Below are positions 1-8,145 of a stretch of 43,000 nucleotides of DNA, piece by piece; position 1 is the stretch's first letter, and each line of letters opens with the position of its first letter. The translations under genes and the position numbers were made by a program. The DNA comes from an uncultured Sulfurovum sp. GTDB taxonomy: Bacteria > Campylobacterota > Campylobacteria > Campylobacterales > Sulfurovaceae. The stretch covers positions 1-43,000 of the forward strand of contig CACVAU010000013.1 in assembly GCA_902727915.1 (NCBI GenBank). Reading direction: 5' to 3'. Under the pieces are notes generated by a model. That model ran no database searches, was not told where the DNA came from, and worked only from the letters and a program-made list of their open reading frames with translations.

Positions 1-1036
1 TCTCTACAGGAATAGCATCATCAATAATAAAATCAACCTCAGCCCCATTTTTAGTTCGATAATACTTCACATCTCTTTCTACCAATTCTCTAAAAACAAA
101 GTTTTCTAACATTGCCCCTTTATCAACCCTGTCTTCAAGAGGAGAAAAGTTTTTAATGATGACATTTCTAAGTCCCATATCAAAAAAGAAAATCTCAGGG
201 TTTTTAACAATCTCTAGCTGTTTGTTGGTAAAAAATGGGCTGATGGTCTTGGTTAAAAATGCTTTTTCAAAAACGTCTAAATACTCTTTAAGTTGCACAG
301 TATTAATGCCTATTAGTTTAGAGAGTTCACTGTAAACCACCACATTTCCTATCTGTAAAGAGAGGGCTTTCAGCAGTCGGTACATCTTGGTTTCATCGGC
401 TATTTTGGCTATCTCTTTGATGTCTCTTAAAAGGTAAATACTCAATAGGTTTTTCAATACCTCTTTTTTTTCTTCATTACTTTGGCTCAAAATCACTCTA
501 GGGTAACCACCATAGGTTATGTATTCATCAAAATAGCCATATATTTTTTTAGAAAGTGGAGCTGAAATATTTTCATCTGCTTTAGAGTAGAGTTTATAAA
601 GGTTCTCATCTTTGACCCGTAAAAATTCTCCAAATGAAAAAGAGTAAAGGTTAAACACAAAAATTCTTCCTACCAAATATTTAACAGCATTAATGGAGAG
701 TTCCATGGCAGAAGAGCCTGAAATAAATATCTTTTTATCGGTCGTGTCATAGATGTACTTGAGATGCTTCCCACCCATTTTTGCATACTGAAACTCATCT
801 ATAAATATATGGTCATAAGGGTCAATGTAAAGTGCAATGAAACTTTTAATATCCTCTTCAAAAAGAACTTTAAGCTCTATGTCTTCAAAAGTTAAAAAGA
901 TAGGATTTTCTACTCTATTATAAAACTCTTTTAAAAGCGTGGTTTTACCAACTTGTCTTGGTCCAAATATGGCAATAATTTCTGAACTTTCTAAATATTG
1001 TTCTATTTTTAATTCTAAATCTCTTTTATAATACAT
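1..1036 (-). CDS. AAA_14/DUF4143-type ATPase, 3' end outside window
   Basis: The minus-strand frame opens with ATG at 1036 and stays open for 345 codons to the window edge, so the C-terminus is missing. The protein starts MYYKRDLELK. It has a Walker A motif around residues 25-33 (GPRQVGKTT) and a Walker B-like stretch near residue 80 (HIFIDEFQ). The C-terminal part reads FFTNKQLEI, FFFDMGLRNV, LENFVFRELVER and YYRTKNGAEVDFII, which is the usual DUF4143 pattern. This family comprises stand-alone P-loop ATPases that are often horizontally transferred and whose function is poorly known. It lies downstream of the DUF1016 gene on the same strand, but has its own promoter-like region with an inverted repeat (1040-1080). 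Confidence 0.85.
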   Translation of the reverse strand, partial: MYYKRDLELKIEQYLESSEIIAIFGPRQVGKTTLLKEFYNRVENPIFLTFEDIELKVLFEEDIKSFIALYIDPYDHIFIDEFQYAKMGGKHLKYIYDTTDKKIFISGSSAMELSINAVKYLVGRIFVFNLYSFSFGEFLRVKDENLYKLYSKADENISAPLSKKIYGYFDEYITYGGYPRVILSQSNEEKKEVLKNLLSIYLLRDIKEIAKIADETKMYRLLKALSLQIGNVVVYSELSKLIGINTVQLKEYLDVFEKAFLTKTISPFFTNKQLEIVKNPEIFFFDMGLRNVIIKNFSPLEDRVDKGAMLENFVFRELVERDVKYYRTKNGAEVDFIIDDAIPVE

Positions 1037-1039
1037 TTT

Positions 1040-1080
1040 AACCACACTATTTTTTATTTATATTTTATTATAGCGTGGTT
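1040..1080 (-). promoter_or_regulatory. Promoter with overlapping inverted repeat upstream of the AAA_14 gene
   Basis: Arms AACCACACTAT (1040-1050) and ATAGCGTGGTT (1070-1080) are reverse complements at 10 of 11 positions. They are separated by 19 A/T bases. A minus-strand TATAAT (1067-1072) lies partly inside the right arm. The layout suggests an operator over the promoter of the ATPase gene starting at 1036. A weak terminator for the gene ending at 1096 is the alternative, but no U-tract follows in the right direction. Confidence 0.5.
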
Positions 1081-1095
1081 GTTTTAAATTTTATT

Positions 1096-2130
1096 TCATT
1101 TTTCAATTCTTTGCGTAGCATTCTCAATGGCTATATGTAACTTACGCTCTAATACTTCTTTAGGAGGTAGTTCCAACCAATACTCAGAGACATGTATATT
1201 CTCTTTTTCCAAATCCATCAACTCCACAACTTCAGAATCTTTTGAGGCACATAAAATAATGGCTATTGGCTCTTGTTCATCTTCTTGCTTCTCATATTTT
1301 GACAACCATTTTAAATAAAGCTCAACTTGCCCTTTATATTGTGGTTGAAACTCACCAATTTTCAATTCTATTAAAATCAGTCTTTTAAGTTTACGATGAT
1401 AGAAGAGTAAATCCATCACATAATCACTCTCTCCTATTTGTACTCTTTTTTGACGACTTAAAAATGCAAAGTCACTTCCAAATTCCAAAATAAACTTTTC
1501 AAGCTCTTTTAAAATAGCACTCTCTAAATCTCGTTCAGAAAAAGAGTCTCGTAACTCTAAAAAGTCGAATAGATAGGGGTCTTTTAGAAAAAGCTCTTTA
1601 CTCATCTTATTTTCTACACTCAACAGTTCTAAATCTTTTCGTATGGTTAGTTCAGGTTTTTTAGAGATAGCTGTTCGTTCAAATAACATAGAGTTAATCC
1701 GTTCTCGTAAAGTCCTAACATTCCATCTCTCTTTAGTACACATCACCATGTAAAACTCTCGTTTGAGTTCATCTTTTACTTTTATAAATTCTATAAAATG
1801 TGACCAACTCAATTTGTGCGACAATGTCGCACAAATCTCTTTGTCTTTAAAAATACTATAAAGTTTCATCATCCGTTCAAGATTAGAACGACTATATCCA
1901 CTACCATATTCTAATGATAACTTCTCAGACATATTTTTAATGACCTCTTTCCCATAACTAGCTCGTTCATCTTTTAAAATTTCTAGTTTTAACTGCTTTC
2001 CTATCTCCCAATAAGACAAGACCATTGTGTTATTAAGCTGTATGGTAGCTTCTTGTTTAGAAGTATCTATGATGATTTTTATATTGTTATATAAGGTTGA
2101 GATATTTTTTTGAGGTTCTACATTTGGCAT
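1096..2130 (-). CDS. DUF1016/YhcG-family PD-(D/E)XK nuclease-domain protein
   Basis: The 344-residue protein has an N-terminal DUF1016-like helical region with the motif VLSYWEIGKQL and a GSGYSRSNLERM segment. The C-terminal half carries a PD-(D/E)XK-like core: YVMDLLFYHRKLKRLILIELKIGEF, with the metal-binding D and the E-x-K pair visible. YhcG-like proteins are predicted nucleases often found beside restriction-modification or other defence genes; their substrates are not well established. I chose the ATG at 2130 because AGGAG sits five bases upstream. An in-frame ATG at 2163 would add 11 residues without such a site. The gene lies 78 bases behind the Septu-like pair on the same strand and may be co-transcribed. 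Confidence 0.85.
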   Translation of the reverse strand: MPNVEPQKNISTLYNNIKIIIDTSKQEATIQLNNTMVLSYWEIGKQLKLEILKDERASYGKEVIKNMSEKLSLEYGSGYSRSNLERMMKLYSIFKDKEICATLSHKLSWSHFIEFIKVKDELKREFYMVMCTKERWNVRTLRERINSMLFERTAISKKPELTIRKDLELLSVENKMSKELFLKDPYLFDFLELRDSFSERDLESAILKELEKFILEFGSDFAFLSRQKRVQIGESDYVMDLLFYHRKLKRLILIELKIGEFQPQYKGQVELYLKWLSKYEKQEDEQEPIAIILCASKDSEVVELMDLEKENIHVSEYWLELPPKEVLERKLHIAIENATQRIEK

Positions 2131-2208
2131 TTCAACTCCTATGTCTATTTGTAAGTTTAACATTTAAAAATATATTTTGTGAAAAATATGTCAAATTGTC
2201 ATTTTTTA

Positions 2209-3144
2209 TCATCTTATGCTCAATTCATCGGAAATATCACGGATTAATTTACTTAGTGGGCGTTTGTGTAAATCTTTGTCTTTATTGTAATTAGCAAATA
2301 GATATCTATAAATCTCATCTTCAGAAAATCCAAAACCTGACAATTCTCTAATATAACTCTGTGGATAATACGCTTTTTTAATAAGTAGTTCTAAGACTAT
2401 GTCTCTATGCTGTTCATATAGTTCTTTCAGATGAAAAACTTCTAAATTAGCTTTATTTCCATAAACATCTATTTTAAAATTATCAAAACTATAATGGTCT
2501 TTTTTTACATTATTTATAAAATTAACTTTTTGAGGTGTAAATGAAAATTGAAAATCAATAGGTTTTATAGTATATGGGTTAGAAATAGGATAAACATAAA
2601 AAGTATCTTTAGCTTCTTTTGCTCCAAAACCATTGCACGTTGGACATGATGGTATTAAGTTAAAATATGAACATGCTAAATAAGGATAAAGGCTTTTTGG
2701 ATAAAAATGATCTATTTCAGGTTTAATCGAACCATTTTTAGACGTTGTAAAAACATAGTTTCTATTACAATAGGGACAACTACCTAAATCAATGGTTTCT
2801 ATAAATTTTAACTTATCTATTTTATTATAACCATAATCAACAAAAATTCGATATAAAATATTATGTAAAGCTTCTTTTGTATATCGTGCTTTTCTAAAGT
2901 TTTTTTCATAGTATTTTATAATTTCAATTAACCTACTAGGATGAGCCAATAATATATCTTTTAAATTTGATTCATCTTCTAAAAAAACTAATAGCTTTTT
3001 AATATAAGGTGTTACACGATATTTTTTCTTTTTTGAAATAGATTTAGCTTTTTTAATAGCTTCTATTCTTTTTAATATCTCTACTTTTTGAACTTGAAAA
3101 AAATCCTCTAAGGTTTCATCACTAGGATAAGGAATATTAACCAT
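2209..3144 (-). CDS. HNH-type endonuclease, PtuB-like (Septu-like system)
   Basis: The 311-residue protein has a zinc-binding HNH-like core: CPYC at residues 123-126, EIDHFYPKS around 144-151 (the H is the likely general base), and CPTCN at 167-171. The N-terminal 110 residues are basic and helical (KKAKSISKKKKYR). In Septu systems an ABC-type ATPase (PtuA) acts with an HNH nuclease (PtuB); retron Ec78 uses a related pair. The start overlaps the last 8 bases of the upstream ATPase gene, which suggests translational coupling and a two-subunit complex. Assignment to Septu rather than another ATPase-HNH defence family is inferred from gene order and motifs. Confidence 0.75.
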   Translation of the reverse strand: MVNIPYPSDETLEDFFQVQKVEILKRIEAIKKAKSISKKKKYRVTPYIKKLLVFLEDESNLKDILLAHPSRLIEIIKYYEKNFRKARYTKEALHNILYRIFVDYGYNKIDKLKFIETIDLGSCPYCNRNYVFTTSKNGSIKPEIDHFYPKSLYPYLACSYFNLIPSCPTCNGFGAKEAKDTFYVYPISNPYTIKPIDFQFSFTPQKVNFINNVKKDHYSFDNFKIDVYGNKANLEVFHLKELYEQHRDIVLELLIKKAYYPQSYIRELSGFGFSEDEIYRYLFANYNKDKDLHKRPLSKLIRDISDELSIR

Positions 3145-4816
3145 AGTTTTTCAACTCTGCTTCTATACGTTTTTGTTCAGCTAAAAGTTCATCTTTTCGA
3201 GCTTTCTTCGATGCTTCATCTTTAAATTTCTTATAATACATTTCTAGTAGTTTTTGTTTTAAAAATGGTTCACCAATAGCATCAATAACTTGCTTTATTT
3301 GCTCTTTTTTAGTAGAAATCTCTTCTATAGTTTTTGTATCATTTAAAAAATCCATAATTTCTTGAATTTTTTTCTTTGCAAACTCCCCCATTAGACCATT
3401 ATCCATGAAGAAATTATCACTTAGTAAGGTGTGGATATTTGCTCCGAAAGTTTGCTCTTTCTCTTTTAGTCCATCAATAAATACTTTACAGTTTCCTTCT
3501 TTTTGAGTTTCATTATTTACTTTTTCATCATCTTTTTTGTATTTATCTAAAAAGATTATATTTTGTTTTGGAATATCTGATAGAAGGAATGGTGAGTGAG
3601 TAGTTATTATAAAATGCAATTGTTTACGTAAATAAAAAACACTATCAAACAATTCATTCATATAACTTTTTTGCCATTGTGGATGAAGTGATAACTCAGG
3701 TTCATCTAATACTATTAACATCGATGTATCAACTAATATATTACTTTTATGATAAATATTCAATAATTGACCATAAATTGTCTTTTCTCCATGACTTAAA
3801 TCGCTATATTTTCTCTTTTCTTTATCTTCAAAATCAAATTTTAAAAACCATTTATATTTCTCAATTAAGACTTTATCTTCTTCATTAAGTGAGTGTTTTT
3901 CAAAAATCCTTTTTTCTAATAATGTATTAAATTCATCTAAGTTATATTTTTCATCATTTAAGCCATACTCTTCTTGATTATAAATTTCTTCTAAGATTTC
4001 AATGTTATACCCATGCTTTGGATGATCAAAGCCAGTTCCGTCGAATAATATATGTGATAAATCATTCTCAACAAACTTATTAACAAAATAAGCTTCTAAA
4101 ATATTACTTGTTCCAAAATTATCTCGTTCATCATGTGAGTCTTCAAAAGGGAAACCATTTTCGGGATTGTTACTTCTAACAGCTACAGCTGGTTTAATAC
4201 TCTCATGAAGAATATTTAATCTATCATTGTTTTGTAAAATATAAATTTTTTCAGGTAAAAACATAAAACTTGACAAATGAAAATCACTATCTAAGTAATT
4301 AGCAGCCATCTCATAAATATCTTCCTGATGTAAAGATATAGCCTTACCCCTTTCATAAAAAAACTTTTTTCTATCATCTTTACTTGGATATGGAATTTCT
4401 GCAGAATATGTTAAAAAATTAAAACCTAAATTATGAGGACTTAAATTACCAATAAATGGTAAAGTAAATTCAATAATATTGATTTCAAAATCTCCTTTAT
4501 GTTTAATATCTATATTAGAAATACATACTTTTTTCCCATTTACTTCAAAACAAAAAATAACTCCACTGACTATATTATTATCCATGTATATGTTTTCAAT
4601 TACTTCAAGAATACTACTCTTCCCACTCCCATTCTTCCCCACAATAGCTGTAACATTAATATCTTCACCAAAAAAATTGAAAATATGCTTGGGATTATCT
4701 TTTATAGTCAATTCTTTGTTTACTTCATCATAATGACAATTAAATTTAGAAGAAAAATTAAACTCCTGCCCCTTAATATTCTTATACTCCTCAACCCACA
4801 AATAAACCAATTCCAT
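3137..4816 (-). CDS. ABC/SMC-type AAA ATPase, PtuA-like (Septu-like system)
   Basis: The 559-residue ATPase has Walker A GKNGSGKSS at residues 60-68, an ABC signature-like LSHGEKTI at 340-347, Walker B LIVLDEPELSLHP at 367-379 and a switch histidine in IITTHSPFLL near 404-413. The region between Walker A and the signature is an insertion without recognisable motifs. The C-terminus is helical and charged (KKEQIKQVID to KRIEAELKNYG). This architecture matches the OLD/RecF-like ATPases that partner nucleases in phage defence. It is followed by the PtuB-like gene with an 8-base overlap. An AAGGGA ribosome binding site and a TATAAT box at 4844-4849 precede it, so it probably heads the operon. Confidence 0.8.
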   Translation of the reverse strand: MELVYLWVEEYKNIKGQEFNFSSKFNCHYDEVNKELTIKDNPKHIFNFFGEDINVTAIVGKNGSGKSSILEVIENIYMDNNIVSGVIFCFEVNGKKVCISNIDIKHKGDFEINIIEFTLPFIGNLSPHNLGFNFLTYSAEIPYPSKDDRKKFFYERGKAISLHQEDIYEMAANYLDSDFHLSSFMFLPEKIYILQNNDRLNILHESIKPAVAVRSNNPENGFPFEDSHDERDNFGTSNILEAYFVNKFVENDLSHILFDGTGFDHPKHGYNIEILEEIYNQEEYGLNDEKYNLDEFNTLLEKRIFEKHSLNEEDKVLIEKYKWFLKFDFEDKEKRKYSDLSHGEKTIYGQLLNIYHKSNILVDTSMLIVLDEPELSLHPQWQKSYMNELFDSVFYLRKQLHFIITTHSPFLLSDIPKQNIIFLDKYKKDDEKVNNETQKEGNCKVFIDGLKEKEQTFGANIHTLLSDNFFMDNGLMGEFAKKKIQEIMDFLNDTKTIEEISTKKEQIKQVIDAIGEPFLKQKLLEMYYKKFKDEASKKARKDELLAEQKRIEAELKNYG

Positions 4817-4843
4817 TATTTCCCTTTTGAATCCTATTAAATT

Positions 4844-4849
4844 ATTATA
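4844..4849 (-). promoter_or_regulatory. Putative -10 box for the Septu-like operon
   Basis: Minus-strand TATAAT lies 27 bases upstream of the ATPase start at 4816. It falls between that gene and the inverted-repeat pair starting at 4861. No convincing -35 is visible; clear -35 boxes are often absent in this phylum. Confidence 0.45.
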
Positions 4850-4860
4850 TCACAATACCC

Positions 4861-5004
4861 GTAGGTCGGGTTGCCCTCTGCCCGACATCAATTGGCATAG
4901 ATTAAAAGCTTTCTATTTCAAATAAATCTCTGCATACTTTTATTAAACAACTAAGCATCTATTATAGGCTAACAAATGTCGGGTAGAGGGCAACCCGACC
5001 TCAC
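4861..5004. repeat. REP/REPIN-like inverted pair with GTAG head
   Basis: The left unit (4861-4886, plus) reads GTAG followed by a hairpin with GTCGGG and CCCGAC stems. The right unit (4978-5004, minus) has the same stem and loop with one mismatch and a GTGAG head. Over 26 bases the two arms (4863-4888 and 4976-5001) differ at one position, with 87 bases between them. A GTAG tetranucleotide next to an imperfect palindrome is the known layout of REP sequences mobilised by RAYT (TnpA-REP) proteins. No RAYT gene is present in this window. The pair lies between the starts/ends of flanking minus-strand genes and could also fold as one large stem in RNA. Confidence 0.65.
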
Positions 5005-5010
5005 TTTTTA

Positions 5011-5988
5011 TTACGGCACTTCCCAAACAACCAACCCTAAGCCAACCCCAGCAGAAGTCCCAACCAACATCACTCTCTGACCTGACTTTAAATCTTTGGT
5101 CATAAAAAGTTCATGCAGAGCCGTAGGTATGGAGGTTGCGACTTGGTTTCCGTGGTTATGAAAAATATCTATGAGTTTGTTTTTGTCTATTTTTAACATA
5201 CGCACCATATGATTAAGCGATGCTTGACTGGCTTGGTGAGGGACGATGTAGTCTATGTCCTTAAGGGTTAAACCCTTGGTTCTTAGGGTATTATGTATGA
5301 AGTCTGGTAAGATTTTAGCACTGAGTTTAAAGAGTTTTTTCCCATCCATTCTAAACATGGCAAGGTCATTATAATCACCACTGTAAGTACTTGGAGGATT
5401 TTTAGAACCACCACCTTCTATTTGACAGTATTCAAAACCCTCTGAATAGGTCTCAAAGTTTGAAATCACTATGCCACCTTGTGTGCTTTTTTGAACTATC
5501 ATCGCAGTAGCTCCATCACCAAAAATTCCTGCTGTTCGTATGTCTGACCAATCCAACCCAATGGAAGCAATATCACAAGAGACAATTAAAATGGTCGGAT
5601 AACTCCCTAAAAGATTTGAAGCAATGTCAAAAGCACGTAAAGCACTCAGACAGGTCATGTTAATATCAAATGAGGGTATGTTTCTTTTAGGTTTTAATAG
5701 TCTGTGAATTCCAGCTCCATTATAAGGAATGGCTTGTTGCATGGTAGCCGAAGCAGCGATGATGCAGTCTATGTCATCTAGCTTTAACGTTGCATTGTCT
5801 AAGGCTTGATGAATTGCATTTAAAATAAGTGTAGAGGCTGACTCATCTTTTAGAAAATAGCGTTTCTCTAAACTGGTAATACGGAGGGTTGTTCCTTCTG
5901 CTAAATTACACTGCTTGTCTATCATACTCGCTGTAACTTCATGTGAGGGTAAGGCTTTTCCTGTTCCCATGATGTTGATATAGTTCAT
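5011..5988 (-). CDS. Beta-ketoacyl-ACP synthase III-like condensing enzyme
   Basis: The 325-residue protein has the thiolase fold of KAS III. The Cys-His-Asn triad is visible as MTCLSALRAFD (Cys near residue 113), VPHQAS (His near 250) and HNHGNQVATS (Asn near 280). GIFGDGATAMIV and the C-terminal GTSAGVGLGLVVWE match the family. KAS III enzymes condense an acyl-CoA with malonyl-ACP to start fatty acid or specialised lipid synthesis. This gene sits 35 bases behind citrate synthase rather than in a fab cluster, so it may not be the housekeeping FabH. AAGGAG five bases before the ATG supports the start. Confidence 0.85.
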   Translation of the reverse strand: MNYINIMGTGKALPSHEVTASMIDKQCNLAEGTTLRITSLEKRYFLKDESASTLILNAIHQALDNATLKLDDIDCIIAASATMQQAIPYNGAGIHRLLKPKRNIPSFDINMTCLSALRAFDIASNLLGSYPTILIVSCDIASIGLDWSDIRTAGIFGDGATAMIVQKSTQGGIVISNFETYSEGFEYCQIEGGGSKNPPSTYSGDYNDLAMFRMDGKKLFKLSAKILPDFIHNTLRTKGLTLKDIDYIVPHQASQASLNHMVRMLKIDKNKLIDIFHNHGNQVATSIPTALHELFMTKDLKSGQRVMLVGTSAGVGLGLVVWEVP

Positions 5989-6023
5989 ACCTACTCCTTG
6001 TTAAAGAGTAAGTATAACATACT

Positions 6024-7307
6024 CTATTCTCCCAAATAAAGCTGTCTAGGTCTGGTAATTTTAGAACTAGGGTCAGCTCCAAACTCCATCAGTTGTGTAA
6101 TCCAACCGACTGTTCTACCAATTACAAATATAGCTGTAAACATTGGTCTTTCAATTTTTAATGCTGTTAAGATTACTCCTGAATAAAAATCAATATTTGG
6201 GTAGAGATTACGAGAAACAAAGTAGTCATCATTTAAGGCTATTTCTTCTATTCGTTCTGCTATTTCCATTAGATTTGAATCTAAATTCAATTCATCTTTT
6301 AATTGATCTTGTAATTTTTTTAATGCTTTAGCTCTTGGGTCAAAGTTTTTATACACACGATGTCCAAACCCCATAAGTCTAAACTCATCCTTCGGATCTT
6401 TTGCTCGTGCTATAAAAGCATCTACATTACTTACGTCACCTATCATTTCAAGTTGTGCAATAACTGATTCATTTGCACCACCATGTGCTCTTCCCCAAAG
6501 AGCAGAAATACCAGCTGAAATTGCCACATAAGGATGCGCTCCTGTAGAAGCAACGGTACGAACAGTGGTTGTAGAAGCATTTTGTTCATGATCAGCATGA
6601 AGCGTAAAGATGGTATCCAGTGCTTTGATTTCTATTGGTCTAATATCATCAACACCTTCAACAGTTCTCTTCATCTTTCCTCCTGGATAAGCACGAAGCA
6701 TATAAAGAAAGTTTTCTGTAAATGATCTATCTATATCAGGGTAAATAAATGGGTTACCCAATGATTTACGATAAGCAAAGGCAGCTAGAGTCGGAATTTT
6801 CGCAATAATACGATTTGCCATTTCTATTCTTTCCTCTTTATCTTGAACCTTTAAATGTTCATAGTAAAACGAAGATAGTGCTGAAACACTTGATGATAAT
6901 ATGGACATAGGGTGTGCAGAGTCAGGAAAAGCACCAATAAGTGTTTTTAAATTCTCATCAATAAAAGAACGATGTCGTAACTCAATATCAAAAGCATCAT
7001 GTTCTTCCTTAGTAGGCAACTTTCCATGAATCAATAAATAAGCACTCTCTAAAAAAGAATGGTTTTCAGCCAACTCTTCAATGGCAATACCACGATAACG
7101 TAATTCTCCCTTTTCCCCATCTATAAAAGTAATGCTTGATTCACAAGAAGCTGTTGAAGTATAACCAACATCAAAAGTAAAGAGTCCTGTCTCTTTATAA
7201 AATGATGAAATATCTACAACCGAAGGCCCTCGTGTAGCATCACGAATTTTAAATTCATAGCTTTGACTCGTTCGATTATTTGTAAAAGTAAAAGTGTCTC
7301 TTTTCAT
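6024..7307 (-). CDS. gltA: Citrate synthase
   Basis: The 427-residue protein matches the hexameric type II citrate synthases of Gram-negative bacteria. Catalytic residues are visible: His in TLHADHEQNAS, His in MGFGHRVYKNFDPRA and Asp in YPNIDFYSGVIL. The N-terminal segment FIDGEKGELRYRGIAIEEL is also typical. It condenses acetyl-CoA and oxaloacetate in the cytoplasm. In Campylobacterota citrate synthase runs in the oxidative TCA direction, while chemolithotrophic members may use ATP-citrate lyase in reverse; this window does not show which dominates. The ATG is preceded by AAGGAAT and a TATAAT box. The KAS III-like gene follows closely and may be co-transcribed. Confidence 0.97.
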   Translation of the reverse strand: MKRDTFTFTNNRTSQSYEFKIRDATRGPSVVDISSFYKETGLFTFDVGYTSTASCESSITFIDGEKGELRYRGIAIEELAENHSFLESAYLLIHGKLPTKEEHDAFDIELRHRSFIDENLKTLIGAFPDSAHPMSILSSSVSALSSFYYEHLKVQDKEERIEMANRIIAKIPTLAAFAYRKSLGNPFIYPDIDRSFTENFLYMLRAYPGGKMKRTVEGVDDIRPIEIKALDTIFTLHADHEQNASTTTVRTVASTGAHPYVAISAGISALWGRAHGGANESVIAQLEMIGDVSNVDAFIARAKDPKDEFRLMGFGHRVYKNFDPRAKALKKLQDQLKDELNLDSNLMEIAERIEEIALNDDYFVSRNLYPNIDFYSGVILTALKIERPMFTAIFVIGRTVGWITQLMEFGADPSSKITRPRQLYLGE

Positions 7308-7333
7308 TTTCTATTCCTTTTTGATTATTATTT

Positions 7334-7339
7334 ATTATA
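7334..7339 (-). promoter_or_regulatory. Putative -10 box for gltA
   Basis: Minus-strand TATAAT lies 26 bases upstream of the gltA ATG. An AAGGA ribosome binding site falls between the two. No clear -35 element is seen. Confidence 0.4.
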
Positions 7340-7425
7340 ACCTATTTATACTGCTTAATCTTTATAATTTATGTTTACTATATGAACTTTTTAATTCTGC
7401 ACACAAAGTGTTAACAAAACTTCGT

Positions 7426-7431
7426 TATAAT
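7426..7431 (+). promoter_or_regulatory. Putative -10 box for the thioredoxin-fold lipoprotein gene
   Basis: TATAAT lies 29 bases upstream of the ATG at 7461 in the divergent gap with gltA. Ribosome-binding-like AAAGAAAGA lies between them. No -35 consensus is visible. Confidence 0.4.
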
Positions 7432-7460
7432 GGACTTATACTAACAAAGAAAGATCCAAG

Positions 7461-8105
7461 ATGACCAAAATAATCACAACCATAGTCCTGGCTATTTTCC
7501 TCACAGCTTGTACTTCACAAGAAAATGGTGAAGAGAAAACATTTAATACTGACAAAAAAGCTGAAGTCGTTCCTCAAACGCTTAAAAGTACTCAAAGCAC
7601 TGAACTTAATGAAAGCAAAGAAACAGTGCAAAGTCCAGCTGTCAGTTATGCCAAAAATATTTTTGAATTAGAAGATGTGGATGGCAATAAACTTCATGTT
7701 GATGAAGCAGAAAATGGCATTATATTTCAAGAACATAAGGACAAGGTTGTTTTCTTACTCTTCTTTGGATACCGTTGTCCTCCCTGTTTAACGGAAATTC
7801 CTGCTATTAAAGAGATGGTCAACGAGAAAGGCGATAAACTTGCTGTGATTGGTATGGAAGTACAACGTCTTCCAGAAGAACAGTTAAAAATCTTTAAAGA
7901 ATCAAAAAAGCTTAATTATGCTGTACTTTCAGGAGAACATACTGATAACTCAAACTTTATCTCTTACATAGCTCAACGTGCACAATGGAGTGGTTCTATT
8001 CCATTTTTAGTGGGTATTAAACCAAATGGTGAAGTTGGTGTTGTTCATGTTGGAGGTATGAGAAAAAGTGATTTTGAAAAGGTTTTTGACGAACTGTCTA
8101 ACTAA
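7461..8105 (+). CDS. TlpA-like thioredoxin-fold lipoprotein
   Basis: The 214-residue protein starts with a lipoprotein signal ending in LTAC, so Cys17 is the predicted lipidation site. A low-complexity Ser/Thr/Glu linker runs to about residue 60. It is followed by a TlpA/AhpC-like thioredoxin fold with the redox motif CPPC near residues 106-109 and a cis-proline region, GSIPFLVGI. It probably acts at the periplasmic face as a disulphide reductase, for example in cytochrome c maturation or oxidative repair. The substrate cannot be told from sequence. It stands alone on the plus strand and ends in a strong hairpin. Confidence 0.88.
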   Translation: MTKIITTIVLAIFLTACTSQENGEEKTFNTDKKAEVVPQTLKSTQSTELNESKETVQSPAVSYAKNIFELEDVDGNKLHVDEAENGIIFQEHKDKVVFLLFFGYRCPPCLTEIPAIKEMVNEKGDKLAVIGMEVQRLPEEQLKIFKESKKLNYAVLSGEHTDNSNFISYIAQRAQWSGSIPFLVGIKPNGEVGVVHVGGMRKSDFEKVFDELSN

Positions 8106-8143
8106 CAACTAAAGGTGAACATTTTGTGTTCACCTTTAGTTGT
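8105..8143. terminator. Bidirectional terminator hairpin
   Basis: A perfect 17-bp stem (8105-8121 with 8127-8143) and a 5-base TTTTG loop fill the gap between two converging genes. It begins at the last base of the plus-strand stop codon and ends three bases before the minus-strand stop. T-tracts are short, so termination may rely on the stem and on convergence. Confidence 0.8.
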
Positions 8144-8145
8144 AA

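Noticed and set aside
4499..4840. Plus-strand frame opposite the Septu-like ATPase gene
   Set aside because: It is antisense to a well-supported coding region and reads as low-complexity AT-rich translation.
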